Below, in pieces: positions 1-10,379 of a stretch of DNA of 64,000 bases (positions are counted from its first letter, which is position 1; each line of letters opens with the position of its first letter). Below the pieces are notes generated by a model. The model worked only from the letters and a program-made list of their open reading frames with translations, was not told the DNA's origin and searched no databases. The translations under genes were made by a program, and so were the position numbers. This DNA comes from Conoideocrella luteorostrata (lineage: Eukaryota > Ascomycota > Sordariomycetes > Hypocreales > Clavicipitaceae). Location: assembly GCA_032433595.1 (NCBI GenBank), contig JASWJB010000180.1, forward strand, positions 25,430-89,429. The letters are read 5' to 3'.

Positions 1-2059
1 ATTATTAACGTTTCTTTAACGTCGGGGGGTTGCCGCCGTGCGCTACCAGCCATGGCAGGCAAGCCTCCCTACCAACGTTAAACGGCCCAAAATCAATAAA
101 TGTGGCTGAAGCACGTCGTCTTAGGTTGCCGTCCATCAATTGCCCCACCCCAGCCTTGCGGCACTGAATGCACAAAAGTTATCGAGACAGAAGTCCGGCT
201 GGCAACTGGACGTTACCACAATTCGCAAGCCAAGGTTGTCTGCGTCTCATAATTTTAGGCAACAAAATTTGGAAGGTATACAGTGAGATTTCTGTTGCAC
301 ATTTGAAAACCTCCCGGTATCATATGACCTTCGTACGGTACGACACATGCATCGCCCCCTCGAGATAGTAATACAGTCGATCAAAAGAAAGTACAAAGAG
401 CATCACATTATAGCAAGGGGCTGTGGTGTTTCGGATTCCGCCGTGGTTGATCAACAAAGGACACTCAAAATAGTCTTTTCGATGACGATATGTCTGGATA
501 TGATGCGCTCCGTAGTTGGTTACTCCGTACTCCGTAGTCCGTAGCCGTTTAGCAACTGTTTGAGAGAAAAGCAAAAGAAAAAAAAGAAGAAAAAAAAGAC
601 GTCAGAAGGTCTTACTAGATTGCATGCTTGGCAGACCTTGTCGCCTAGTTACTGCTCGCATGTTTCGCATTGCTGTCGATGATTTTGCTCTGGTGTCGTC
701 ACTTAACACTGCTCGATCCTGATTCGCCATCTTGAGCACCATAATACGGCGCACAATTTTCGCTCTGATAATCAAGCTTACTCGACGTCATCGCTAGTAA
801 CTCCGTGGAAGAAGTAACATTGACGGTCTGGAAATCAGCTATTGGCTGATGATTCTACGGCTAAGCTGGCGTTATCGTAAGACTCTATACTCCGTACTCC
901 GTACAGTACCTATCAAACTACTAATGGCATGCAGGACAGGAAGCCAGCCATTTGTATGGGTCCTTGTTCCCGCCTGTGTGATATATTCACAAATGAGATG
1001 GATATGCGAGTCGGCGATTTCCCTTCTTCTTGTACTTGCTGTCCGACGCACTCAATGTTGCAGCCAATCTTGCCAAACGAAGATTCGGTGCGTTGTGGTG
1101 CCCGTGGAATGCGCCGACGTGATTCTCCAGCCGGCTCATGACTGGAAGTCTCGACTTGATAGCTCGTGGAGGCTGTGATGAGCTGTGCTTAATCACACCA
1201 TCATGATAGCATATATTTTGAGTTGATATAATGTTTTTATTCTCCAATGGCACACTCCGTTCGAAATAGCAAAATGCGCGAAATGCAAGCGTGGATATGC
1301 ACTGTGTAAGCGCTGAAGTCGTTGATATGACGATTGAGCTCGACTGGAAGGCACAGCACCGCATATTCCCGAATATCTTGTAAGTACGGAGGGTAAGAAA
1401 TTGCCATCAGGTTTATTCGGGGTCAATTTACGCCGCATGGTGGTATCTATCCATCTCAGCAGTTCTCGCGCGACGTTCTTCCAGCAACAACACATCATCG
1501 ACTCGCAAGCGCACATTAGCAATCTGAGTGGTTACCAGAAAAGGCTGAGGCCCTTGTCCGAAGTCGACCTGCCAGATTCGGTACAGCGCAGAAACGGCCA
1601 CAAACTGTATTGTATGTAAATACTCCGCATTTGATGAGATGTGGTGCCGTTCAATTCAATCATTGTGGGGGACTTGAGCCGGAGCTGACACTGATAGCCG
1701 ACGTGAACGTTGAGGGGAGCCGACGGACATGATGGCAGCGACAATACGCCATCCTCCTGACCATTCATTCTATTTGGTTCATGCGCTCTGGGAGACATAG
1801 TAGACCTACAGTGCATGGCAAGCAACCGAATTGCAGTTCAAGAGAGTCCTCTTTGGCTCGATTGTGGTCAACTGGTACAGAAAAATCACTATCTTGCGAG
1901 CATCAGCCGTCTTCGGGACTTGTTCTGGTGCGCCCTCCGGTGCTCCCCGTCCGCTTTTTACCCTCTCGAAAATCCAAGTCATAAGTCTTCTACGACTTCT
2001 GTGATATTCATCATTTCATATCACTGCCCCAATTGGACCATACGGCTTGGCTTTACATT
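1..2059. other. intergenic region without a supported gene
   Basis: About 2 kb before the MFS transporter. Reading frames here are short (under 130 codons) and overlap on both strands, and none resembles a known family. The region carries copies of the TACTCCGTA word near 508-542 and 887-903, and a half copy near 1384. The last few hundred bases presumably hold the promoter and 5' leader of the transporter gene, but I see no decisive TATA or transcription-start signal. Confidence 0.6.
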
Positions 2060-4165
2060 ATGACCGCCACCACGACCACAACCGCCGAGGCGCATGCTGC
2101 TGTCTTAGCACCGACAGAAGCTTCACCTCTCCTAGGCGACGGCCACTCCTCCCAAAATCCCAGTTATTCCGGCCAGATAACCGAAGATACTGTCGAAAGG
2201 GATACAACTACCTGTCAACATGAGCCAGAAAGGCTGGGTAACCCGGAGGTAGCGAAGAAGATGCACGTAATCTTCCCTGCTATCGGCATTGGTGTATGTT
2301 TTTTCCTGACACGTTTTGCTTCTTTTATCTTTCTCAGAAGGCATCTTTAACTCCCGCGAGATATTAATCATGGCGTGGCAGCTGTATCTTGTGGCCGTTG
2401 ACCAGTTGCTCACAGTGGCGGCATACGCGAAAATTGGGAACGAGCTGAATGCCCTGAACAATATGAGTTGGATAGCTACTTCGTACGTGACCAATCTATT
2501 GTCCGGCTCATTAAGTGCTCACTCATAGTAACCCGGCATATTTGTTAACAATCACCCAACTCATGTAACCCATATAACTAATATCTGTCCAACTACTCAA
2601 GATACTTTCTCACTCTGACCGCCTTTCAACCTCTTTACGGCAAGCTCAGCGACATCTTCGGGCGCAAAGAATGTCTTCTATTCGCCTATGCCGTTTTTGG
2701 AGTCGGCTGCTTGGGCTGCGGCCTGGCTAGGGACATGGCTGAGTTGTGCATATCACGAGCCGTGGCTGGCATAGGCGGAGGGGGCATGAATTCCGTCGTG
2801 TCCATCTTGATTTCTGATATTGTACCCCTGAGGGAAAGAGGCGTCTGGCAAGGCTATTTGAATATCATTTTTGCCGCGGGAACGTCCACCGGTGCGCCGC
2901 TGGGCGGGTTGCTAGCTGATACTATCGGCTGGAGATGGTATGCCTCTAAAGCCCCCCCCCCTTTTCTCTTGCTACTTGACGCCTTTTTGCTGTCCTCCTC
3001 GTCTTGGACGACGTTGTCCGAATATAACTGATCACTGAAACAAGGTCGTTCCTCGGCCAAGCTCCCCTCTGCTGCATCGCCTGGCTGGCTGTCTACTTCG
3101 TTCTGGACCTCCCGCGCCCGTCCCAAGACCACTGGCTCCTCAAGTTCCGCCGCATCGACTTCCTCGGCGCGTTCGTCCTCGTCCTGGCCGTCACTTCTCT
3201 CCTCTTCGGCCTCGACTCCGGCTCCAACATCGGCTGGTCCGAACTCGCCACCATTGTTCCCCTCTGCCTGGTCCCCTTCTTCTTCGCTGTCTTCGTCCTC
3301 ATTGAGGCCAAGGTCGCCACGCACCCCTTTGCCCCCGCTCACATCATCTTCCACCCTGCTCTTTCTGCCGGCTATCTCGCCAACTTCTTCGGGGCGGCGA
3401 GCCAATTCGGCGTGTTTTTCTTCATACCTCTGTTTTTTCAGGCTGTCCAGGGGCTGAGCGCCACGCAGAGCGGCGTGCTGTTGGTTCCCGGCATGGTGGC
3501 CGGTGTCAGTTCGAGTCTGTTCGGGGGGTGGGTGATTAAGAGGACGGGCAGGTTCTATGGCATTACGGTTGTTAGCTATGGTATCTTGGCGTTAAGCTTG
3601 TTGCCGATCGCGCTGTCAGTCTGGCTAAAGACCACCGTGGGTGAGACCATGGGCAATATTGTCAATGGATTGGGTGGAGGATGCGGTATGTTTTCTCCGA
3701 CAGACCCCCCTTCCTCCGTTTCTATTCATTGCAGCCCCTTCTGAACAAATCTCAAACGGTTAGCAATTTGACAACTGACACAAAAATCCAGGAATCACAA
3801 CTCTCCTCATCGGCCTCCTCGCCAACTCTTCCGCCGAGGACACAGCCGTCGTCGTAGCCTGCTCCTACCTCTTCCGCTCGCTCGGATCCAGCATCGGCAT
3901 CAGCATCTCCTCTGCCGTCATGCAGCAAACGCTACGGAGCCAGCTCGCCGCCCGGCTCCCCAGCGGCGGCGATCAAGCGCGAGAGATTGAGGATCGCGTG
4001 CGCGAGAGTCTGGACTACATCAAGGAACTGCCTCCGTTGTTGGCGGACCAGGTGCGCACGAGCTATCGGTTGGCCATATTGGGTGCGCTTGTGCCGACGG
4101 CTGTGTTTGCCGTGGCGGCGTTTGCGGTTACCTTCTTGGTGAAGGCGAAGGCTTTGAGGAAGTGA
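2060..4165 (+). CDS. MFS drug/amino-acid transporter, DHA2 (14-TMS) type, Vba/Fnx-like
   Basis: Predicted major facilitator that exports drugs or moves basic amino acids across the plasma or vacuolar membrane by H+ antiport. The product is 561 aa from five exons: 2060-2293, 2383-1 (2382)-2482, 2602-2937, 3045-3685 and 3792-4165; the introns are 88-119 bp, and joining the exons keeps one frame. The N-tail is polar and Thr-rich with an SPLLGD dileucine-like stretch. TM1 carries VAVDQLLTV, then SWIATSYFLTL, then signature motif A GKLSDIFGRK. An antiporter-type motif follows (GTSTGAPLGGLLADTIGWRW). Many hydrophobic segments run to the C-end (LGALVPTAVFAVAAFAVTFLV). The length fits the 14-TMS family. 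An upstream in-frame ATG at 2033 is possible; 2060 is preferred because the 2060 start begins like related N-tails. The gene is convergent with the TBC gene, 261 bp apart. Substrate is unknown; the vacuolar assignment is inference. Confidence 0.88.
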
Positions 4166-4337
4166 GAGCGATGCTGCTTTTTCTTTTGGTGCCTGACTTT
4201 GCTACATCATTTACATTCGCCATATTTTATATGTTACAAGTAGTTGTAGCTTCGGCTTTCAGCGGCTAGGAGAGACTTTTTTTTCTTCTTCCGAGATATG
4301 ATTCATCTAGATATCGATGGTGCATAGAACCCGTGTC

Positions 4338-4358
4338 ATATATATATATATATATATA
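4338..4358. repeat. (AT)n microsatellite between convergent genes
   Basis: An uninterrupted alternating AT run of about 21 bases. It lies in the 261-bp gap between the stop codon of the MFS transporter and the stop codon of the TBC gene, so it probably sits in overlapping 3' untranslated sequence. Confidence 0.8.
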
Positions 4359-4426
4359 CTTTACTCATACAAACATGCATCGCATCATCGACACGTCTAC
4401 ATGGTTCCGACTCCGCAGGTGTCTCC

Positions 4427-7072
4427 TCACTGCTCATCGAACAATGCTCCGGGGGACTTGTCTTTCTTTTTCGAAAGAGGCTCCATGCCGAAAATATCAT
4501 CCGACTTCAACTGCGCAGTACCGTCCGCCTCCGCAGTCACCTCGCCAAACAGGAAAGCAGTGCGCTCTCGGCTCATGTTGGTGGATGCTCTCTTTTTGTG
4601 CTGCGACGGGGGCGGTGATTTTGGCCCTGTTCCTGTTCCTGAGGATTGGCGAGACGAGCTCGATTCGTCTGGCTCTAGCATCCAAGAGAACGACGACTGG
4701 GCCAAAGTAGAGCGCGTGGGGACAGGCCCCGGTCGCTTTTCGGGCGCAGCACTGCCTACTAGGGGGTCTAGTCGCTGTGAAGGCTGTTGTTCTTGTGCTT
4801 GTGCTTGTGCTTGTGCTTGTGCCGGCTCGGATTGTTCATCCCCTCCGCCGCTGGTGTCCATTTTGTCTGCATCTGGGGCACTCGCTGAGTTCTCTCTCTT
4901 AGAAGCAGATTTTTCTTCATTGATAGACAATGCTGCAATGTCCGGCGGAGCTGGCTGAACTGACTTGGCTTTGGGGCCACTACCACCATTTGGGGACGTT
5001 ACCGCAGTGTCGTCAACGGATTTCTCCGGTTCATTTTCTTGATTGGCGCTCGACATAGCAGCGTCAGCTTGTGGTGGCGACATTACAGGGACGTCCATGG
5101 TAGAATCTTCCAGGTAGATTTGCACAAATTGGATCTTGGCAGCCGCCACCTCAATAAGTTCCAGGCTCTTAGCCCTGTCCTCAGAAGCCAACATGGTGAC
5201 TGTTTTAAGATTCGTTACAGTATCGTTCAAAAGGCTTGCTAGTTGCTTATTACGCCTTTCCATTGCGGCCAAGGCTTTAGCGGCGCCTTCTTCGCTAAGT
5301 ACGCTTCTCGGGGGTCGTTGTGCTTGTCGAGCCTCGTTAAAACTTTGCACGTTCCGTCTGATTTCCCCCATGGCGTCTCTAACTGCCTGGTTGATCCCCA
5401 GTCTCTCGCTCCGTTCTAAAACACGGTTGGCACCCTTTGCTGCGCCTTGCAGGAATGTCTCCATGCTTGGTTGTTGCTGCTTGTATCTGGGTGGAGATGA
5501 GAACGATGACCTTCCGCCCGTTACTCCTTGTCGAACAGAGACGGCTCCTCGACCGCCAGTTCTGATCGAATTAGGCCTCGCGTTACCCGAGTCTTCTGGC
5601 ATCTTGCCAGAATATTTCATGATGAGGCTGGCCCCGCCCGCCGCGTCCAGGTGATTCCGGAGATAGCTCGCATCATCAATGAACGTATGCGGGCCGTGCG
5701 GCTGTTCCGGACCGGGATACTTTAGAAGAAGCTGCAAGCAGACAGAGTAATCAGCTTCTAGTACTGCGATAGCTGTCAGTAAAATGTTTACACGCATAAA
5801 ATAGGTGGTTGAAGGGCCTAACATTGCCAGCGGATTCGAATCAGCATTGCAACGCAAATCAGGTCTATCAGCTCCAGCGACGGATCCACGGCAAACATCG
5901 TATCCCATAGCACAAGAAGCTGATGAAATGGAAACTCGCGACTGAAAAGAAGTCTGATCCATCTGCTGCACAAACACATTAGAAACACAATAATGCACTA
6001 GTTCTAGAGTTGACGAATTCCTTTATACATACATTAGAAAGATTTGAGGTAATATTTCGATATTGGTGAGGTGAGTAGCAAGCTCAGGATCCACCTTTTG
6101 AAGGCAGACTTCATGGATGTACTTGCTTCTATCGACAATTGCAGATCTTTGTTCTTGTAAGACGACTGGCGAGGTAGCGTGACGAGACGGCGAACTTCTA
6201 TCAGCGACTTTATAAAAAGATTGGGCATGCTCCATAAGCCGAGAGAATAAAATGTACGCGTCGTGTTCGAGGAAGGCCGAGTCGAGCACACCAAGCATGG
6301 CCTGGTCCAGTGACGGTGAATCTCCTAAAGAGCCTCTGTCCACAGAATCTTGCTCCAAAGTATATACCATTGGCGCCAGGAGCTCGTGCATTCCTTGGCG
6401 GTATCCGCCTCTCTCTGGATTTGCCTTGCAGTATACGAATAGTATGTCCAGAATGACGCCTTGTATGCCCTGTTCATGGTAATTAACCTCGTCAGGAAGC
6501 CGTTGGACATCTTGCTGAATCTCCGCCCGAATAATTTCATCTTGACGCACAGTATTCCATGGGGACTGATGTATTTGTAAGTGTGACGTGCAATCACGGA
6601 ACTATGACCAGCACGTACCTCTGGGTCATCTGCCAAGGGGTCCACCGTGAGCTCAGCAAGGGCTTCAGGGTGCTGGATATACCTCAAGAAATGGTTTCTC
6701 CGCTCCTGGTAGTCTCTCCTGCCATCCTCCAGAGCTTGCATCCAGCTCGTTTCTGACTCTTTGGGGGATAGTAGGAAGATCTAGCCCGTGAATGTCAGTC
6801 AATTATACGCAAGTTTCGTCCAATGGCGCAACAACATGTTGCATCAGGCACACACCTTCCAGCATACGGACCGGCAGCCAGATAAACAAGGACTAGAGGA
6901 GCCATTGTACTTGACAGCACGCCGCAACTCATCCAGACTTGCGCAATGGTCCTGTGTAGTCCGCCATCTTGACCTAGAAATAAACGCGTCAGTCCATCCC
7001 GCTTCATGAGTGAGTGAGACGGGGACTTGAGCCTGAGCGGCGGTCTTACTGTGTCTCTTCAAGGGATATCAT
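4427..7072 (-). CDS. TBC-domain Rab GTPase-activating protein, TBC1D5-like
   Basis: Predicted to speed GTP hydrolysis by a Rab; the TBC1D5 family acts on Rab7 at late endosomes with retromer. The product is 771 aa from six exons on the minus strand: 7072-7050, 6973-6856, 6780-6619, 6565-6033, 5965-5823 and 5763-4427, with introns of 53-76 bp. The start MISLEETQSRW is supported by an in-frame stop just upstream. The TBC core spans roughly residues 30-290. It has the arginine finger in IQQDVQR (R123), the glutamine finger in YRQG (Q158), the conserved LPQIFLIRWIRLLFSREFPF block and a MLIRIRWQLLEADYS block. The C-terminal half is disordered: a helical stretch with KNLKTV-type repeats of charged residues, then a (QA)n run encoded by TTGTGC repeats at 4795-4830. 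Two donors (GTTAGG, GTGTGT) are weak but the joined frames match the family. The start region is shared with the divergent gene at 7653. Confidence 0.9.
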
Positions 7073-7652
7073 GACGAGGAGCCTGGGGTTGCCTTGGCCA
7101 CGCTGGTATCACACGAGAAGCTGCCCGCTTTCTGCAGAAGCCAAGCTTCTTCGGGACGTTATCAGCGGACAGTGTTTGCAGATGAACAAAGTTAATTCGC
7201 TTTGAAGGTGACGGCGACGGATAGGCTAGACGGTGAAGTCACGCCTGGGGATGGCGCCAACCAGGCCCATTAGCCGGCGCTCGTTTGTTTAGCACACTCT
7301 GACGGAATACTCTGGAGCCGCGGCCCCCGCATATCAAGCTGTTAGTTAGAGCTCAGCGACTCCAGTCCCCCGTCGTCCGTCTTTGCGCTACTCCTTGCGG
7401 TACATTCTCTCCGCTAGTTAGTCCCCTACCCTGTCCGTGGCCAAGTCCCTGGTATTCTCGTGGATCGACTCGACAAACAATCGACGTCAGGTCAGCCGTC
7501 CGACGCTGCTGCATTTCTCTCGTTAATTTCACTGGCATCACAACTAACTCACATATTCCATCGAACTAAGGACCCCGATGCTCCTACCAATTCCTGCCGG
7601 CCGCCATTATAGCGACTCCCTCTCAGCATGAGTTTCGCATGATTTTATCACC
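7073..7652. promoter_or_regulatory. divergent promoter region, TBC gene / adaptor-accessory gene
   Basis: A 580-bp gap between two divergently transcribed start codons. No gene is seen in it. It must contain the 5' leaders and promoters of both neighbours; the part near 7353-7500 is pyrimidine-rich, as is common just upstream of filamentous-fungal starts. No specific factor site is claimed. Confidence 0.5.
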
Positions 7653-9494
7653 ATGTCGGCGGATCTCTTTGCCGAATTTAGCAATCAACCAAGCTCGACC
7701 TCTACTCCCTCACATCCAAACAACCTATTTGGAGATGCGCCGAATACCCAAGACCAGAAGTTAGGCAAACCCCAGGATTTCTCCCACTTTACGACTGTAA
7801 ACCATGCTGCTCCAGCTCCTCAGGCGGCATCGCATTGGTCATCATTTCAGAGCTTGCCAAATAGCATGAGCGATTGGGGGGCTCCCGTTCAAAGTTCGCA
7901 ACCACCCACGAACGTGCCACAGCAGACAGACGATGACGATGGATGGGGAGACTTTGAGGTAGCGGAACAGACTGCCGTTCAAGCTACACCGGCAGCACTG
8001 GCAGTGCCAAATCCCCCGCCTGACTTATCTGTTTCGAGTACGACCAGCTGGGATTCTTATGCGGTCAAAGCTGATGCCCGACAATCAAAAAATAGCGTCG
8101 CCCAGAGCTCAACTTTGGATTTAATGAGCGGCAGTTTGCTTGACTTTGGCTCTACCGGCGCTCACCAAGACCCAAAGCCCCAAACTGCTTGGCCACAACC
8201 AGAGACGAAGAAAAAGGTTCGCGTAAAGGTCGCGCCAAGAGATCCGAATGTTCTTTTCGATGCAGACGACTTTGAGCTACAAGGTGGGGAAGAATATGAT
8301 GATGAATTTGACGAGTTTGGTGACTTTGAGGCGGTTGAACCCGCTCCAAAGGTCATCAAGGCTACGCCGCCCGCTGTTTCCAACGTGGCCTCATCTATTG
8401 ATCTGCTAGGCCTTGATGAACCTTCCTTAATTCACACTCCTCAGGAGGATGTCAAGAAGAAAAACCCAGGCTCATACACTGCTCCTTTGAGCTTCGGGGC
8501 AATGCCTGGACACAAGTCGAAACCTGCTCCATCATTTTCACATCAGAACCAAACCGTCCCATCAAAATCAACCATCAAAAAGTCACCTCCTATACCATCG
8601 ACACGCACGCCAAACCCCGCTTCCATCTCGGGACCATCTAAGAAGAAAACAACTAAAACAAAGTTGACAATTTCATCAAAGACGACATTTGACGACGATG
8701 AGTGGGCAGCGTGGGATGACTTCTCAGCAGGTAACGGGGGCAGCAATACCACCCAAAATTCCGACAAGATGGCAACGGGAGATAACGTAGGGGCTAAGTG
8801 GGATTGGGATGCCGAAGAAGAGAGTCAATCTACACCAGACAGTATGGCCGACAACGTCCCACCGCCCATAAATGTTCCCCCTCCTGCGATCCTGCTTTCC
8901 GCATTTCCTGAACTCTTAGCAAGTGGCGATGCACTATTCAAGCCAGTATCGGGTCAAAGTGCGACTATAAAACAAAAGGTTCTTTCGAACCCAAAGACAG
9001 TCCGGTTCCTCCAGGGATATGTCCTTCTTGCAACTACAGCTGCTCGCATCATCGCGGGGCGAAAACACCGATGGCATCGCGACAAGATCCTAGCCAAAAG
9101 CATGTCGATCTCGGCAGCGGGGAGTAAAGGCATGAAACTTGCCGGTGTAGACAAAACACAATCCACGCGGGAAGACCGCGAAGCAACAGACGTTGTAGAG
9201 GCGTGGAGAGAGCATGTTGGAAGACTACGATCCGCTGTAGCAGCAGCCAACTCTGCTGGCCAGGCTAGTCTTAAAGTTCCGGAGCTTACCGAGCAACCAC
9301 AAGTTCAGACAGCCAAAATGGTTCCTACAGCACCAAAACCTTGCATCATTTGCGGGTTGAAAAGGGAAGAAAGAGTAACAAAGGTGGACATTGATGTAGA
9401 AGACAGCTTTGGGGAATGGTGGGTAGATCATTGGGGTCATAGAGCGTGCAAGAACTTTTGGATTCAGCATGAACGGCAATTACGACAACGATGA
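7653..9494 (+). CDS. acidic-motif clathrin-adaptor accessory-like protein (WGDFE/FGDFE motifs)
   Basis: Single-exon gene of 613 aa, mostly low-complexity, Pro/Ser/Thr-rich and acidic. It begins MSADLFAEF and carries short acidic-aromatic motifs: DDGWGDFE near residue 93, DEFGDFE near 220 and DDEWAAWDDF near 348. Motifs of this kind bind the ear domains of AP-1 gamma and GGA adaptors in aftiphilin and yeast Laa2-type accessory proteins; that role here is inference. A folded part begins near residue 415 (PPPAILLSAFPELLASGDALF). The protein ends in a C-terminal block with CIICG ... SFGEWWVDHWGHRAC, a possible Cys2-His-Cys metal site. I recognise the block as conserved among filamentous fungi but cannot name its fold. 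Database labels for such proteins are unreliable, and there is no kinase domain. Confidence 0.8.
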   Translation: MSADLFAEFSNQPSSTSTPSHPNNLFGDAPNTQDQKLGKPQDFSHFTTVNHAAPAPQAASHWSSFQSLPNSMSDWGAPVQSSQPPTNVPQQTDDDDGWGDFEVAEQTAVQATPAALAVPNPPPDLSVSSTTSWDSYAVKADARQSKNSVAQSSTLDLMSGSLLDFGSTGAHQDPKPQTAWPQPETKKKVRVKVAPRDPNVLFDADDFELQGGEEYDDEFDEFGDFEAVEPAPKVIKATPPAVSNVASSIDLLGLDEPSLIHTPQEDVKKKNPGSYTAPLSFGAMPGHKSKPAPSFSHQNQTVPSKSTIKKSPPIPSTRTPNPASISGPSKKKTTKTKLTISSKTTFDDDEWAAWDDFSAGNGGSNTTQNSDKMATGDNVGAKWDWDAEEESQSTPDSMADNVPPPINVPPPAILLSAFPELLASGDALFKPVSGQSATIKQKVLSNPKTVRFLQGYVLLATTAARIIAGRKHRWHRDKILAKSMSISAAGSKGMKLAGVDKTQSTREDREATDVVEAWREHVGRLRSAVAAANSAGQASLKVPELTEQPQVQTAKMVPTAPKPCIICGLKREERVTKVDIDVEDSFGEWWVDHWGHRACKNFWIQHERQLRQR

Positions 9495-10379
9495 CGAACT
9501 TCGGTGTGTAGGATGTGAAGCTTAAAAGGAGCACAATAGCTTTCTTCGCTCGGTTCTTAGCAACGAAAAGGAAATGATGCAAGAGGCCCTAGAAAGTCTG
9601 CTGTAGAACTTGCGTGCATCCAACACAGTTCATGTGATAGTGACATTTTGCGACACAATAACTAATATGCAGCAGCATGGCTTTTTATTCGTACTTGCAA
9701 TACAGCATGAGCGATTCGCCTTCATCTCGACGAATTATTTCCATCTTGCTTGTGTTCTTACTTGCCTACAACATGTAGCTTACTGCTTGCTATGCTGCTC
9801 AATTGGTAGTTTTGTCCCCATTTGCCTTCTCCATTTTTACTTTTCACTTTCCCGACTGTCAGTTGCATAGTGCTGTATCTAAAGTGGCAGTTATATGCAT
9901 GTCTGTTCCGCTAAGATATAGGGAAGGGGCAGCAGAAGGTTTCCCATGGTGTTGGGCCATCGCCTGAATTGGTACTCCGTACATGTTGTTTGTTGTGCAT
10001 AATAGTGTGTACAGTAAGTCCTCCGTACGGGATGCTCCGTAGATGACGTCTGGAAGGTAGCCGCCATAATACTAGTACCGCCACGACTTGCTCAGGCCGA
10101 CCTTTTCCCGCCCCATACATCCAATTAGAGCGAGGTTCCGCGTGTCATTGCCACCCACATCCCCGACTATGCCGGCCGTCCTTGTCAGACCAGTAACAAG
10201 AAACTAGACATCTTAGGCGGTCCGGAATCTGCAGGAGCGGTAATTTATCTGCCCACTTTCTCTAGTGCCTCCGAAATCTTATCCTAACACAACACAACAC
10301 ACACACAGCATACAGCCAGCATCGCCTGCGAATCTACGGTCAATCATTCTACCATGCCGCTCATGCAAGCCTTGTCATC
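9495..10379. other. intergenic region between adaptor-accessory gene and fzo1
   Basis: About 885 bp without a gene. It should hold the 3' UTR of the upstream gene and the promoter of fzo1. It contains TACTCCGTAC near 9973-9982 and two further CTCCGTA words near 10020-10041. A short CA-rich stretch lies at about 10287-10310, just before the fzo1 start. Confidence 0.5.

Noticed and set aside
2854..3405. 183-codon minus-strand frame, very acidic
   Set aside because: Antisense to the transporter exons; Glu/Asp richness is the mirror of codon bias in the real gene.
4317..4958. 213-codon plus-strand frame
   Set aside because: Antisense to the last TBC exon; its Cys-Ala run is the complement of the QA repeat and it begins in the AT microsatellite.
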